A stretch of DNA of 30,655 nt from a candidate division BRC1 bacterium ADurb.BinA292 (GTDB lineage: Bacteria > Sumerlaeota > Sumerlaeia > MVZB01). Every line of letters begins with the position of its first letter. The first letter of the stretch is position 1. This document shows, one piece after another, positions 8,630 to 17,295 of this stretch. Made by a program: the position numbers and the translations under genes. The notes beneath the pieces were generated by a model. The model worked only from the letters and a program-made list of their open reading frames with translations. It was not told the origin of the DNA and did not search any database. Location: the NCBI GenBank assembly GCA_002068205.1, contig MVZB01000003.1:1-30655 (forward strand). The letters run 5' to 3'.

Positions 8630-9315
8630 AGCACCGATACCTGCGGACTCGTGGGATTCCAGTGGTAGAGCGTACGGGCCGAGGCCACGCGGGTAAACTC
8701 GGCCGGCCTGGCGCTCAGGCCGGCCTGTTCCAGCAATTCGCCGATCTGCGTCCGGTCCTCCTCGCTCAGATCCTCCACCCGCGCATCGGCGCCGAGGCCG
8801 TGGATTTTCCCGCGCACGTAGATCACGGCTTCATAGAGCGAATCGCCGAGGCCCTTGCCGGCGTCGCCCAGGACGACCAGGCGGCCGGCCTGCGCCATGA
8901 ACGCCGACATGTGGCCGATGCTGCCGCCCACGACGATGTCGATGCCCTTCATCGAGATGCCGCAGCGCGACGAGGCATCCCCGTCGATGACGAGCAGCCC
9001 GCCGTGGCCCGAGGCGCCGGCGCACTGCGAGGCGAAACCCTTGACATGGACCCGGCCCGACATCATGTTTTCGGCCACGCTCCAGCCGACGTTGCCGTAA
9101 ACCGTCACGCGCGCCTGCTTGTTCATCCCGGCGGTGAAATAGCCGGCGTGCCCGCGGATGTTGATCTCCACCGGCGCGTCGACGCCGACGGCGATGTTGT
9201 GGCTGCCGTTGGGATTGAGGATCTCGTAGACGCCGGTCGCGTCGGGCGCCAGGCCGTGCAGGTGCTCGTTAATCGCCCGCACGGTCGTGGTTTTCAGGTC
9301 GAAAGTCTCGCTCAT
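8626..9315 (-). CDS. mgsB: N-methylglutamate synthase subunit B (GXGXG domain)
   Basis: The 229-residue protein resembles the C-terminal GXGXG beta-helix of glutamate synthase, with repeated glycine-rich turns: GHAGYFTAGM, VYGNVGWSVAENM, GASGHGGLLVIDG, VVGGSIGHMSAFMAQ and VLGDAGKGLGDS. In GltB this domain is structural and couples the amidotransferase and FMN domains; here it is a separate subunit (GlxC/MgsB). The ATG at 9315 was chosen because it overlaps the mgsA stop (ATGA, 9312-9315) and starts the conserved sequence MSETFDLKT. A longer upstream frame in the same phase is only a shadow of mgsA. Confidence 0.87.
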   Translation of the reverse strand: MSETFDLKTTTVRAINEHLHGLAPDATGVYEILNPNGSHNIAVGVDAPVEINIRGHAGYFTAGMNKQARVTVYGNVGWSVAENMMSGRVHVKGFASQCAGASGHGGLLVIDGDASSRCGISMKGIDIVVGGSIGHMSAFMAQAGRLVVLGDAGKGLGDSLYEAVIYVRGKIHGLGADARVEDLSEEDRTQIGELLEQAGLSARPAEFTRVASARTLYHWNPTSPQVSVL

Positions 9316-10214
9316 GCGATCGTCCATGAATAGATCTTCTCGGGAACCGGTTCGAAGAGGTTCGCCTCGTGGATCCGGGGCAGGTGGGCCAGCGTGCGGA
9401 ACTCCGAGCCGATGGCGACATAGTCCGGGGTGTCGGCGATGATGCCCGGCTTGCAGGCGAACGCATCGCGGACCAGCACCAGCCGCTCGGGTGTCCCCAT
9501 CAGCAGGGTGTAGAAGCCGTCGAGTTCCTCGAAGCCCCTGGCCAGCGATTCCTCGATGGTGTCGCCCTCGCGCATGCGCCATTGCAGGAAGCGGCAGACC
9601 GCCTCGGTGTCATTGTCGGTCTCGAACTGGATACCGCGCCGCTCCAGCAGCCGGCGCAGGCTGTTGTGGTTCGACAGCGAGCCATTGTGGACCAGGCAGA
9701 AGTCATTGCCGGCCACGAACGGATGGGAATGGGCGGGGGTGACGGCCGATTCGGTCGCCATGCGCGTGTGACCGACGCAGTGGGTCCCGCGCAGGTCGGT
9801 GAAATGGTAGCGCTCGGCCAGTTCGCGCGGATGGCCCGTATCCTTGTAGAGATCCATGACGCGGCCCGTCGAGAGGAAAATGAGCATCGGGTCGTACTCG
9901 CCGAGCCAGCGCGCGACGATCTCGGGCACCTGATCAGTCATCAGGATCGCGTGATTGCTGCTGGCGACGATGTCGGTCGCCGGATGCGTCTGGCGCAGGC
10001 CATGGATCAGCGGTTCCCAGGGGTACTCGCGGTTGCGGGCGAAGACGTTGATCCGCCAGCGCTGGGCGGACTCGGGCGTCGGCTCGTTGAAGACCGCCAG
10101 TCCGCCCGAATCCGGGCCGCGATCGCCCATGCAGACAAACATCGGGGTGGCGAGCGCGCCAAGCTGGTCGCGCATGCTTTTGTTTTTGATGAAGAGTCCG
10201 ACGATGCCGCACAT
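9312..10214 (-). CDS. mgsA: N-methylglutamate synthase subunit A (class II glutamine amidotransferase-like)
   Basis: The 300-residue protein is an Ntn-type class II amidotransferase: the start Met is followed by nucleophile C2 (MCGIVGLF), then GHTRMATES, the oxyanion-hole VHNGSLSN and NDTEAV. In the NMG pathway this subunit hydrolyses gamma-glutamylmethylamide and channels methylamine to MgsC, in place of the glutamine and ammonia used by GltB, PurF or GlmS. It is far shorter than those enzymes and carries no second catalytic domain. AAAGGA lies nine bases before the ATG, and the gene sits 52 bp downstream of gmaS. Confidence 0.88.
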   Translation of the reverse strand: MCGIVGLFIKNKSMRDQLGALATPMFVCMGDRGPDSGGLAVFNEPTPESAQRWRINVFARNREYPWEPLIHGLRQTHPATDIVASSNHAILMTDQVPEIVARWLGEYDPMLIFLSTGRVMDLYKDTGHPRELAERYHFTDLRGTHCVGHTRMATESAVTPAHSHPFVAGNDFCLVHNGSLSNHNSLRRLLERRGIQFETDNDTEAVCRFLQWRMREGDTIEESLARGFEELDGFYTLLMGTPERLVLVRDAFACKPGIIADTPDYVAIGSEFRTLAHLPRIHEANLFEPVPEKIYSWTIA

Positions 10215-10266
10215 GGGGTTGGTTCCTTTCGGTATTCCGCGCGGGAAAGGGATTCAACCCTTCATT

Positions 10267-11601
10267 TTAGTAGAATTCCAGGTAACGCTTCAACTCCCAG
10301 TCCGAAACGTGGCGTTGGAATTCGACCCATTCCATGTCCTTCAGCCGCACGTATTCGGTGACGAAATCCGTCCCCAGTTCCTTGTGCATCAGTTCGCAGT
10401 CGTCGAGGGCGTCGATGGCTTCCTTGAGGGTCTGGGGCAGGACGCCGATGCCGTTTTGCTTAATATCCTCCAGCGAGAGGAGGTAGTGGTTGAAATTCTG
10501 CGGTTCGCCCGGATCGAGTTTGCGATCGATGCCGTCGAGGCCCGCGGCGATGACGGCCGCCGTCGCCAGGTACGGGTTCATGCTCGAGTCGCACAGGCGG
10601 AGTTCCACGTGACCAAACGGGATGCGGATCATCGTCGTGCGGTTGTTGTCGCCGTAGGAGATGTAGGCCGGCGCCCAGGTGGCGCCCGACAGCGAGCGGC
10701 CGACGACCAGGCGCTTGTAGGAGTTGACGGCCGGCGCGCAGAACGCCGCCAGCGCCGGGGCATGCTCCATCAGGCCGCCGATGAAGTGATAGGCCAGCTC
10801 CGACAGCCCCAGCCCCCGCTTGTCGGCCTTGTTGTAGAAGAGCGATTTGCCGCTCTTGTTGCTGATCGACATGTGCATGTGCGTACCGGTGCCGGTCTTG
10901 TTGGCGAAGGGCTTGGGCATGAAGGAGCAGATGACGCCGTGGTCGCGCGCGATCTCGCCGGCGGCCATGCGGAAGTAGACATAGCGGTCGGCCGAGGTCA
11001 TCGCGTCGGTGTAGGTGAAGTTGATTTCAAACTGGCCGTTGGCGTCCTCGTGGTCGACCTGATAGACGTCGATGCCCACGGCCTGGAGCGCTTCGACGAT
11101 CTTCTCGATGATGTTGCGGCTCCGCGAGAGGCTCTTGTAGTCGTAGCACGGCTTATCCAGCAGGTCGCTGTCGTCGGCGGGGCGGATCGAGCCGTCCGGA
11201 AAGTGGCGCAGCAGTTTGAACTCCGGCTCAAGGCCGGTGTTGAGGATCCAGCCGCGTTCCTTCAGCCGGGCGACCTGGCGCGCCAGGATGTGGCGCGTAT
11301 CGAACGGCCAGGGTTTGCCGCGGACGTGGCCGGTGCAGACGATCCGCGCGTAACCCGGCTGCCACGGCACCAGCGTCAGCGTGTCGAGCTCGCCGATGGC
11401 CATGAAGTCGGGGTCATGCGGCTCCTGGCCCAGACCCCAGACGGCAAAACCCGCGAAGCCGGCGCCGTCCTCCAGGATCATGTCGAAATGATTGACGGGA
11501 ACAGCTTTCGTCTTGGCCACGCCGTGGACATCCACGAACTGGGCCAGGACGTACTTCACGTTGTGCTTCTTGAGGAAGCTGCGGGCTTGCTCCAGCGTCA
11601 T
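10267..11601 (-). CDS. gmaS: Gamma-glutamylmethylamide synthetase (glutamine synthetase family)
   Basis: The 444-residue protein is a GlnT/GmaS-type member of the glutamine synthetase family. It has the beta-grasp N-terminus (VLAQFVDVHGVAK), catalytic glutamates in GLEPEFKLL and DANGQFEINF, the ATP-site GTGTHMHMSI, the glutamate-binding NSYKRL and the C-terminal RIPFGHVELRLCDSSMNPYLA. GmaS joins methylamine to the gamma-carboxyl of glutamate with ATP, the entry step of the NMG pathway. Plain glutamine synthetase is the alternative. The assignment to GmaS comes from its place between mgdD and mgsA and from the typical start MTLEQARSFL. AAAGGAG lies nine bases upstream of the ATG; a 105-bp gap separates it from mgdD. 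Confidence 0.88.
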   Translation of the reverse strand: MTLEQARSFLKKHNVKYVLAQFVDVHGVAKTKAVPVNHFDMILEDGAGFAGFAVWGLGQEPHDPDFMAIGELDTLTLVPWQPGYARIVCTGHVRGKPWPFDTRHILARQVARLKERGWILNTGLEPEFKLLRHFPDGSIRPADDSDLLDKPCYDYKSLSRSRNIIEKIVEALQAVGIDVYQVDHEDANGQFEINFTYTDAMTSADRYVYFRMAAGEIARDHGVICSFMPKPFANKTGTGTHMHMSISNKSGKSLFYNKADKRGLGLSELAYHFIGGLMEHAPALAAFCAPAVNSYKRLVVGRSLSGATWAPAYISYGDNNRTTMIRIPFGHVELRLCDSSMNPYLATAAVIAAGLDGIDRKLDPGEPQNFNHYLLSLEDIKQNGIGVLPQTLKEAIDALDDCELMHKELGTDFVTEYVRLKDMEWVEFQRHVSDWELKRYLEFY

Positions 11602-11706
11602 GCGCCTCGTCTCCTTTGCCAGTGTTGGATCGCTACAAGCTTCGGGTTGCTGATGAACCCGCGGGTTTCAACGCATCTCCAAGCCGACCGGTCCTTCGCG
11701 CGCCGA

Positions 11707-12375
11707 TCACGAGGACGAGGGAGGGACATTCAGTGCGAGGGCGTCCTGTCCCACGGCCATTCCTCCGCAATCGACGGTGATCTCCCGCAACGCCTCCCAC
11801 AGATACGGCCCGTAGCTCGGCGCGCACCCGATGCGCCAGGCCGGCCGACCGTTCAGCGGCCACTCCAGCAGCATGCACGAGACGCCGGCCACGCGGGTAA
11901 AGACGACGCCGCCGGGGTATTCCGCGAAGTTGTAGCCGCAGGTCTGCGCGAAGACCGCGCCGCGGCGCTCGCCCGCCAGCAGGAAGCAGGCATCCTCCCG
12001 TTCGATCAGGAACGCGTCGGCCTCGCGGGCCAACGCCTCGCGCAGGGAGGCCAGGAGGCTTTCAGCGGAACCCGCCTCGAGCAGGAATTCCTCCTTGCCG
12101 AGGCGGGCGATCAAGCCCCCCTGGCCGAACGGCTCGACGGCGAAAAGCTTCCCCGGCACGGCGAGGCCCTGCCGCGCCAGCAGTGCGGCCAGGTTGATCC
12201 CCTTCAGGCCCAGCCGCGGCCGTGTGCTCAGATCGGCCAGCGCCAGGTCGGCGACGGCGGCGCGCTCGCGCCCCGGATCGCCAAAGTCGCGCACGACCGT
12301 CCGCTCTCCGTCCGCCGTCCAGTTTGGATTCCGCGCGGCCAGCATGTGGGCGATGGGGGTGGTCCGGGCGATCAT
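11707..12375 (-). CDS. mgdD: N-methylglutamate dehydrogenase subunit D (sarcosine oxidase gamma-like)
   Basis: The 222-residue protein occupies the SoxG position of a sox-type four-gene set and has the expected character: DLSTRPRLGLKGI near residue 50, a central Leu/Ala-rich helix, and the C-terminal SCMLLEWPLNGRPAWRIGCAPSY segment leading into YLWEALREI. The gamma subunit is poorly conserved and mainly structural, related to the GCV_T fold. The ATG overlaps the mgdC stop (ATGA, 12372-12375), so stoichiometric synthesis is likely. Confidence 0.8.
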   Translation of the reverse strand: MIARTTPIAHMLAARNPNWTADGERTVVRDFGDPGRERAAVADLALADLSTRPRLGLKGINLAALLARQGLAVPGKLFAVEPFGQGGLIARLGKEEFLLEAGSAESLLASLREALAREADAFLIEREDACFLLAGERRGAVFAQTCGYNFAEYPGGVVFTRVAGVSCMLLEWPLNGRPAWRIGCAPSYGPYLWEALREITVDCGGMAVGQDALALNVPPSSS

Positions 12376-15224
12376 CGCGCGTCCTCCTCGGGGGTCGTCA
12401 TGCGCTGGCGTTCGCCTGCGGGGTCATAGAACGGGATGCGGCAGACCTGCGCCGGCACGAGTTCCCCGCCGTCGGCCCGGATCGTGAACCGCGTGTCGGG
12501 CGCCGTCATCGAGGGGGGCAGGTAGGCCAGCCCGATCGTCCGCTTGAGCGTCGGGCTATAGGCGATGCTGGTAACGCGCCCGATCATCTCCTTGCCTTCG
12601 ATGATCAGATGGTTCTCGCGCGGCATCGTGCGCGGGCGCGCCTCGTCGGTCTGGAACCCCACCAGGGTGCGCTTGAGCGGGCGCCGCTGGTGGATCTTCA
12701 GGCTGCGCTGGCCGATGAAGAAGGGCTTGTCCATCTTGACCGCCCAGCCGAGCCCCGCCTCGAACGGCTGGGTCAGGCCGTCGGTATCCTGGCTCACGAT
12801 GATGTGTCCCTTTTCCAAGCGCAGGAGGCGCTGCGCCTCGACGCCGAAGGGGCGCACGTCGGCGGCGCGGCCGGCTTCCATCAGACGGTTCCATACACCG
12901 AGCGCATGGCCGGCCGGGACATGAATTTCGTAGCCGAGCTCGCCGACGAAGCCCACGCGCAGCACGCGCGCCGGGACGCCGTCCAGGCGGCACTCGCGCA
13001 CACCCATGTAGGGGAAATCCGCGGCGGCGAGCGAGATGTCGACGAGCGGCTGCAAGACCTGACGCGCGCGCGGTCCCGCCAGGTTCATCGCCCCCCAGTG
13101 CGCGGTGGCGTTGTTGAGGATGACCTTCAACCCCCAGCAGAGCGCCCAGCGCTGCCATTCGCGGTAGATCGCGTCGGCGCCCGAGGTCGTCGTGCTCACA
13201 TAGAACCGATCGGGGCCGAGCCGCGCGACGACGCCGTCGTCAATCACGACGCCGCTCTCGTCGCAGGCGACGCCGTAACGCGAGGCGCCCACCTTCAGGT
13301 TGTCGAAGCGCCCCGTGTAGATCCGCTCCAGAAACCGGACCGCGTCGGGTCCGCCGAGTTCCATCTTGCCGAGCGTGCCGACGTCGATCAGGCCGACGGC
13401 GCCGCGCACGTGCAGCGCCTCCTCCTGGATGCACGCCTCGCGGGTCTTGCCCACCACCTCGTAATACTCCGGCCGCAGCCAGGTGCCGGCGAACATCATG
13501 CGGGCGCCCCGCTCCGTGTGAAACGCATGCGCCGGCGTATGGCGATACGGAGTGAAAATGCGGCCGGCGAGGTGGCCCAGCGCGACGGGGGTCGAGAAGG
13601 GCCGCGCCGTCGTGATCTGCTTGCCCGCCAGCGGCTCGCCGCGTTCCTTCGCCAGGACGCGCAGCGCCATCAGGTTGGCGTGCTTGCCCTGGCTGGGCCC
13701 CATCCCGACGGTTGAATAACGCTTGAGCAGCTCCGGACTGTTGAAGCCTTCCTGGATGGCGTTTCTGAAGTCCTTGACTTGCAGATCCTCATCCAGATCA
13801 ACGAAGTTCTTCCCCTCGTCCGGGTCGCTCACCGGGTAGGGATGATTGATCGCCGGACCGGCCGGCGCGGGACGCGACCCGCCCGGGGCGGCGCCGAAGC
13901 CGAGGGCCGACGCCGCGGCCTGACCGGCATGGAGCCCGTCGGCCCAGCGGTCCTCCAGGCCAACGAGTCCGTTCACCTTTCCGGCCGCGAACACGCCCCC
14001 GGGCAGTTCGACGGGGAGGAACTGCTCGCGCTCGGCGCTGTATTCCATGCGCGTTCCGACCATCCGCAGCAGCGTGTCGTTCGGCGTCCAGCCGACGCTC
14101 ATGACCACGGCGTCGCAGGCCAGTTGTTCGGCGCGCTGCTCGATCCGCGGCAGCCCGCGCTCGTCGACCCGGCACAGCTCCACGCCGCGGATGCCGGCGA
14201 GGCCGCCCGCCGGCCGCGCGCGGGCGATGAAGCGCCCGGCGAGCAGGTTGATCCCCTCGCGCTTGAGGAGGGCCGCGGCGGGCGAGTCGCCTTCGGGGCG
14301 GGTATCGATGACCGGCCGCTCGGCCGGCAGCACCGCATAGTGGTGGATCAACCGCTGCGCCGCGCCGGCGAACATCACACCGGGCAAGTCGTTATGCGGG
14401 AAGACGGCGGGCTGCTCGAAGACGCCGGTGGCGACGATCACCGCCCGCGCCCGGAGTTTCGTCAGCCGGAGCCTGTCGATCAGCGCCGCCCAGCCGTCGG
14501 CATACAGACCGGCGACGCAGGTGGCCGTCCGCGTCTGGATGCGTTGGTGGGCTTCAACCCGGCGCAGCGCGTCGGCCAACCGGTCCCGCGAGTCGTCGAG
14601 GTTCCCATGCCAGGTGAGCGAACCGCCCAGGCGCGGGGACTCATCCACGAGCAGCACGCGGGCCCCGGCGTCGGCCGCGGCCAGCGCCGCCGCCAGCCCG
14701 GCCGGACCGGCGCCGATGACGAGGACGTCGCAGAAGGCATAGTCCTTCGGGGTGTGGCGGAGCGCCTTGCCGCTGTTGACTGTGCCGAGGCCCGCGACGC
14801 GCCGAATCTGATTTTCGAAGAACGGGAAGAGGCTCCGCGGCCGATGAAACGCCTTGTAGTAGAAGCCCACGGGGGTGAACCGGCCGAAGCGGTTCATGAT
14901 CCGCAAGCGATCGCGCTCGACGCCGCCGAACGTATTGACGGCGCGCAGATCCATGCCCTCCTCGATCGGCGCGCGGTCGCCGCGGATATTGACCACGTCG
15001 CGCGTCTCGAACATCGCGTTGCTGTCGCTGCCGTCGAGGCCGTAGAGCCCGCGCGGCCGGTGGTACTTGAAGCTGCGCCCGAGGACGCGCACGCCCGCCG
15101 CCCACAGGGCGCTGGTGATCGTATCGCCGGCGAAGCCGGAATACGGACGCCCCTCGAAACGGAACGTCACCGGCCGATTGCGGTCGATCCACTCACCCGG
15201 TTGCGGCGCCAGTCGTCTGCTCAT
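12372..15224 (-). CDS. mgdC: N-methylglutamate dehydrogenase subunit C (sarcosine oxidase alpha-like)
   Basis: The 950-residue protein has the SoxA architecture. Residues about 15-100 form a ferredoxin-like domain that lacks the cluster cysteines (KYHRPRGLYGLDGSDSN), as in tetrameric sarcosine oxidases. A Rossmann dinucleotide-binding motif VIGAGPAG follows (GAGPAG at 171-176) with an NAD-binding pyridine-disulphide-like fold up to about residue 450. The last ~380 residues are a GCV_T/tetrahydrofolate-binding domain (ALHVRGAVGLIDVGTLGKMEL, then GFVGELGYEIHVPA). The C-terminal domain passes the oxidised methyl group to tetrahydrofolate as methylene-THF or releases formaldehyde. Start and stop both overlap neighbours by ATGA. 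Confidence 0.9.
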   Translation of the reverse strand: MSRRLAPQPGEWIDRNRPVTFRFEGRPYSGFAGDTITSALWAAGVRVLGRSFKYHRPRGLYGLDGSDSNAMFETRDVVNIRGDRAPIEEGMDLRAVNTFGGVERDRLRIMNRFGRFTPVGFYYKAFHRPRSLFPFFENQIRRVAGLGTVNSGKALRHTPKDYAFCDVLVIGAGPAGLAAALAAADAGARVLLVDESPRLGGSLTWHGNLDDSRDRLADALRRVEAHQRIQTRTATCVAGLYADGWAALIDRLRLTKLRARAVIVATGVFEQPAVFPHNDLPGVMFAGAAQRLIHHYAVLPAERPVIDTRPEGDSPAAALLKREGINLLAGRFIARARPAGGLAGIRGVELCRVDERGLPRIEQRAEQLACDAVVMSVGWTPNDTLLRMVGTRMEYSAEREQFLPVELPGGVFAAGKVNGLVGLEDRWADGLHAGQAAASALGFGAAPGGSRPAPAGPAINHPYPVSDPDEGKNFVDLDEDLQVKDFRNAIQEGFNSPELLKRYSTVGMGPSQGKHANLMALRVLAKERGEPLAGKQITTARPFSTPVALGHLAGRIFTPYRHTPAHAFHTERGARMMFAGTWLRPEYYEVVGKTREACIQEEALHVRGAVGLIDVGTLGKMELGGPDAVRFLERIYTGRFDNLKVGASRYGVACDESGVVIDDGVVARLGPDRFYVSTTTSGADAIYREWQRWALCWGLKVILNNATAHWGAMNLAGPRARQVLQPLVDISLAAADFPYMGVRECRLDGVPARVLRVGFVGELGYEIHVPAGHALGVWNRLMEAGRAADVRPFGVEAQRLLRLEKGHIIVSQDTDGLTQPFEAGLGWAVKMDKPFFIGQRSLKIHQRRPLKRTLVGFQTDEARPRTMPRENHLIIEGKEMIGRVTSIAYSPTLKRTIGLAYLPPSMTAPDTRFTIRADGGELVPAQVCRIPFYDPAGERQRMTTPEEDAR

Positions 15225-15484
15225 CCCTGCCCCAACTCCTCAAACAGAAAGGTTCTCAGGAACACGTCGCGGGCGGTGTCGTGCTCGGCCAGGAACCAGA
15301 CGCCGCTGGCCAGGTGATACCACCATTCGAGGCGCACGCCGGGGGCGCCGTCGCGGTTAAAGACGTAATCGGCCCATTGCGCGTCGGTGGAGGCGTCGGG
15401 ATCGGGCATCGGCCGATATTCCCCGCCGTAGTAGAATTCCTGGATCGGCCGCAGGCCGTTGATCGGGCATCGAAGCAGTTTCAT
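15221..15484 (-). CDS. mgdB: N-methylglutamate dehydrogenase subunit B (sarcosine oxidase delta-like)
   Basis: The 87-residue protein matches SoxD in size and pattern: MKLLRCPINGLRP, EFYYGGEYRP, QWADYVFNRDG, EWWYHLASGVWF and the C-terminal DVFLRTF. In classical SoxD two cysteines (CPxC) and two histidines hold a zinc ion. Here the first Cys (C6) is kept but the second is replaced by Asn, and only one of the later histidines is obvious (WWYH), so zinc binding is doubtful. This variation fits a substrate other than sarcosine. The ATG lies one base after the mgdA stop; the TGA overlaps the mgdC start. Confidence 0.85.
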   Translation of the reverse strand: MKLLRCPINGLRPIQEFYYGGEYRPMPDPDASTDAQWADYVFNRDGAPGVRLEWWYHLASGVWFLAEHDTARDVFLRTFLFEELGQG

Positions 15485-15485
15485 C

Positions 15486-16727
15486 TTAGTGTCCCACCGA
15501 AGCGGCGCCTTTTTCGCCGACCAGATCGAATTCCTCGAAGCGACTCAACCGGAAGGGTTTGACCAGATCGTGATCGCGGCCGTGGGCGATCGTCCAGGCC
15601 ATCGTCTTGCCGCTGACCGGCGTCGCCTTGAAGCCCCACGTGCCCCAGCCGGCGTCGATCAGGAAGCCATCGATGCGCGTGGTCCCCATGATCGGCGAAA
15701 AGTCCGGCGTCATGTCGGAGAGGCCCGCCCACTGCCGCAGCAGCTTGACGTCCCAGAGGAACGGGAAGAGTTCCAGCAGGTGGCCCGCCAGACCTTCGAC
15801 GAAGTCGAGCGTCGACCGCGTCGAGTGGACTTCGTACGGATCGAGCGACGCCCCCATCACGAGCTCCCCGCGCGAGGACTGGCTCACATAGATGTGCAGC
15901 GAGGCGGAAACCATGATCACGTTGAGCCACGGCTTGAGCGGCTCGGTGACGCAGGCCTGCAGCGGATGGACGGTGATCGGCGTCCGCAAGCCGACCATCG
16001 AGGTGATGCGCGGCGTGTAACCCGCCACCGCCGAGAGCACGCAGCGGGTCTCGATTACGCCGCGATTGGTCTCTACGGCGGTCACCCGGTCGCCCTCGGT
16101 GCGGATCCCGGTCACGGTAGTGCCCTGGTGGATTTCGACGCCGCGCTGGCAGGCCGCGCGACCGTAGCCCCACGCCACGGCGTCGTGGCGGGCGATGGCG
16201 CCCGGCGGATGATAGAGCGCCCCCATCACCGGCGCGTTGTGGCCGCAATCCAGATCGATCTCGGGGCATTTGGCCTTGATGAACTGGCGGTCGACGACCT
16301 CGCTGTCGACGCCCAGGTGCTTGTTGACCTCCGCGCGCCAGCGCATCGTCCGCAGCGACGCGTCGGAGTGCGCCAGCGTGAAATGCCCGCGCCGCGAATA
16401 GAACAGATTCAGGTCGAGGTCGTCCGACAGATCCTGGAACAGCCGGACGCTCTCGTCGTAGAGCGCCACGCCTTCGGGCGTAAGGTAATTGGAGCGGACG
16501 ATGGCCGTATTGCGGCCGGTTCCCCCCGCGCCGATGTAGCTCTTCTCCAGCACCGCCACGTTGCGAATGCCGTGGTCGCGCGCGAGGTAGTAGGCGCAGG
16601 CCAGGCCATGGCCGCCGCCGCCGATAATCACGACGTCGTAGCGCGGTTTGAGGCGCTCCGGCGTCGGGAACATGCACGGCTCCGGGTACTTCTTGTTCAG
16701 CGCGAAACGGAGCAATTGATACGGCAT
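15486..16727 (-). CDS. mgdA: N-methylglutamate dehydrogenase subunit A (sarcosine oxidase beta-like, DAO family)
   Basis: The 413-residue flavoprotein has an N-terminal FAD-binding motif VVIIGGGGHG with AYYLARDHG, the GAGGTGRNTAIVRSNY substrate/FAD segment, and ARHDAVAWGYGRAA at about residue 180. In heterotetrameric sarcosine oxidase the corresponding histidine (here H181) carries covalent FMN. The C-terminus has GLSDMTPDFSPIMG and DAGWGTWGFKATPVSG, typical of the DAO family. It oxidises the N-methyl-amine C-H bond of N-methylglutamate (sarcosine in the oxidase paralogues). First gene of the operon; GAGGGGAAG precedes the ATG. Upstream lies the 568-bp repeat-rich spacer, in which no convincing promoter was found. 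Confidence 0.9.
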   Translation of the reverse strand: MPYQLLRFALNKKYPEPCMFPTPERLKPRYDVVIIGGGGHGLACAYYLARDHGIRNVAVLEKSYIGAGGTGRNTAIVRSNYLTPEGVALYDESVRLFQDLSDDLDLNLFYSRRGHFTLAHSDASLRTMRWRAEVNKHLGVDSEVVDRQFIKAKCPEIDLDCGHNAPVMGALYHPPGAIARHDAVAWGYGRAACQRGVEIHQGTTVTGIRTEGDRVTAVETNRGVIETRCVLSAVAGYTPRITSMVGLRTPITVHPLQACVTEPLKPWLNVIMVSASLHIYVSQSSRGELVMGASLDPYEVHSTRSTLDFVEGLAGHLLELFPFLWDVKLLRQWAGLSDMTPDFSPIMGTTRIDGFLIDAGWGTWGFKATPVSGKTMAWTIAHGRDHDLVKPFRLSRFEEFDLVGEKGAASVGH

Positions 16728-16786
16728 CGACTTCCCCTCAAGAAAACGTCCTGCGCTCCAAAATCGTCTTTCGTTCTCGTCTTCGT

Positions 16787-16968
16787 GATCGAATCAAACG
16801 GTTCTGTCGTCCCTGCGGGTTCCCGCCACTGAAGTGGCGGGCTGAAGTCTGCCGTCCCTGATGGGACTGCCCTGCTGATAGGTCCGGCAAGGCCTGAATC
16901 GTTCGAATCGCCCCCCCCATTTTCATCCCTCGTTGTGAACCGCCGGTGCATGAGCAACTCGTAATCGC
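16787..16968 (+). repeat. Palindromic interspersed repeat, copy A
   Basis: This copy starts with GATCGAATCA and GGTTCTGTCGTCCCTGCGGG. It contains a perfect hairpin CCCGCCACT-GA-AGTGGCGGG (16822-16841) and a second one GTCCC-TGAT-GGGAC (16854-16867), and ends in a conserved tail (TTGTGAACCGCCGGTGCATG then ACTCGTAATCGC). The same order of elements recurs in copies B and C, which marks it as a dispersed repeat rather than a single terminator. Such short palindromic units resemble REP elements. Confidence 0.7.
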
Positions 16969-17244
16969 GATCGAATCAGATGGTTCTGTCGTCCCTGCGG
17001 GACTCTTTCGTTTCCTTGCTCGCCGGTTCCCGCCACTGAAGTGGCGGGCTGAAGTCTACCGTCCCTGACGGGACTGGCGGCGGAGATTTTCGGCGGCGCC
17101 GAGTGGTGGCATTCCCTGCCGTCGCTGACGGGACTGGCGGCGGGTCGAATCCGTCAAGGCCTGACCCGCTGGAGTCGGTCGTTCAAGGGCTTCCTTCTTG
17201 AACCCCTCGTTGTGGGCCGCGGATTCAGGCGCTCGTCGTGATCG
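16969..17244 (+). repeat. Palindromic interspersed repeat, copy B
   Basis: This copy begins with the same GATCGAATCA and GTTCTGTCGTCCCTGCGGG lead as copy A, carries an insertion of about 27 bp, and repeats the perfect hairpin CCCGCCACT-GA-AGTGGCGGG (17029-17048) and GTCCC-TGAC-GGGAC (17061-17074). The tail CCCTCGTTGTGGGCCGC then GCTCGTCGTGATCG (ending about 17244) parallels copy A's tail. Extra internal GGCGG-rich sequence makes it longer. Confidence 0.65.
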
Positions 17245-17295
17245 GCCCTCCGAATGTCGGCCGATCGACGCCGGCCTGTTCGTCACGACCGCCCG

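Larger units (their letters stand above)
16728..17295. other. Intergenic region between the RpiR gene and the NMG operon, repeat-bearing
   Basis: No credible gene lies in these 568 bp. They hold two tandemly placed diverged copies of a palindromic intergenic repeat and a third partial piece, GTCGCTGACGGGACTGGCGG (17121-17140). The NMG operon promoter must lie near the left end (roughly 16740-16800, - strand), but no clear -35/-10 pair was found. The run of eight C (16912-16919) is a likely assembly-weak spot. Confidence 0.6.

Noticed and set aside
9955..12429. An 824-codon open frame on the plus strand across gmaS and mgdD
   Set aside because: It is the antisense of clearly conserved genes and runs across several genes without a recognisable domain.
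15221..16727. Annotation of mgdABCD as plain sarcosine oxidase for creatine or glycine-betaine breakdown
   Set aside because: No creatinase, creatininase, dimethylglycine or betaine genes are present, while gmaS and mgsABC follow in the same operon. The sox-type reading stays possible but is less economical.
16912..16919. Run of eight C as a possible phase-variable tract
   Set aside because: It lies in intergenic repeat DNA far from any start codon and does not sit in a coding frame.
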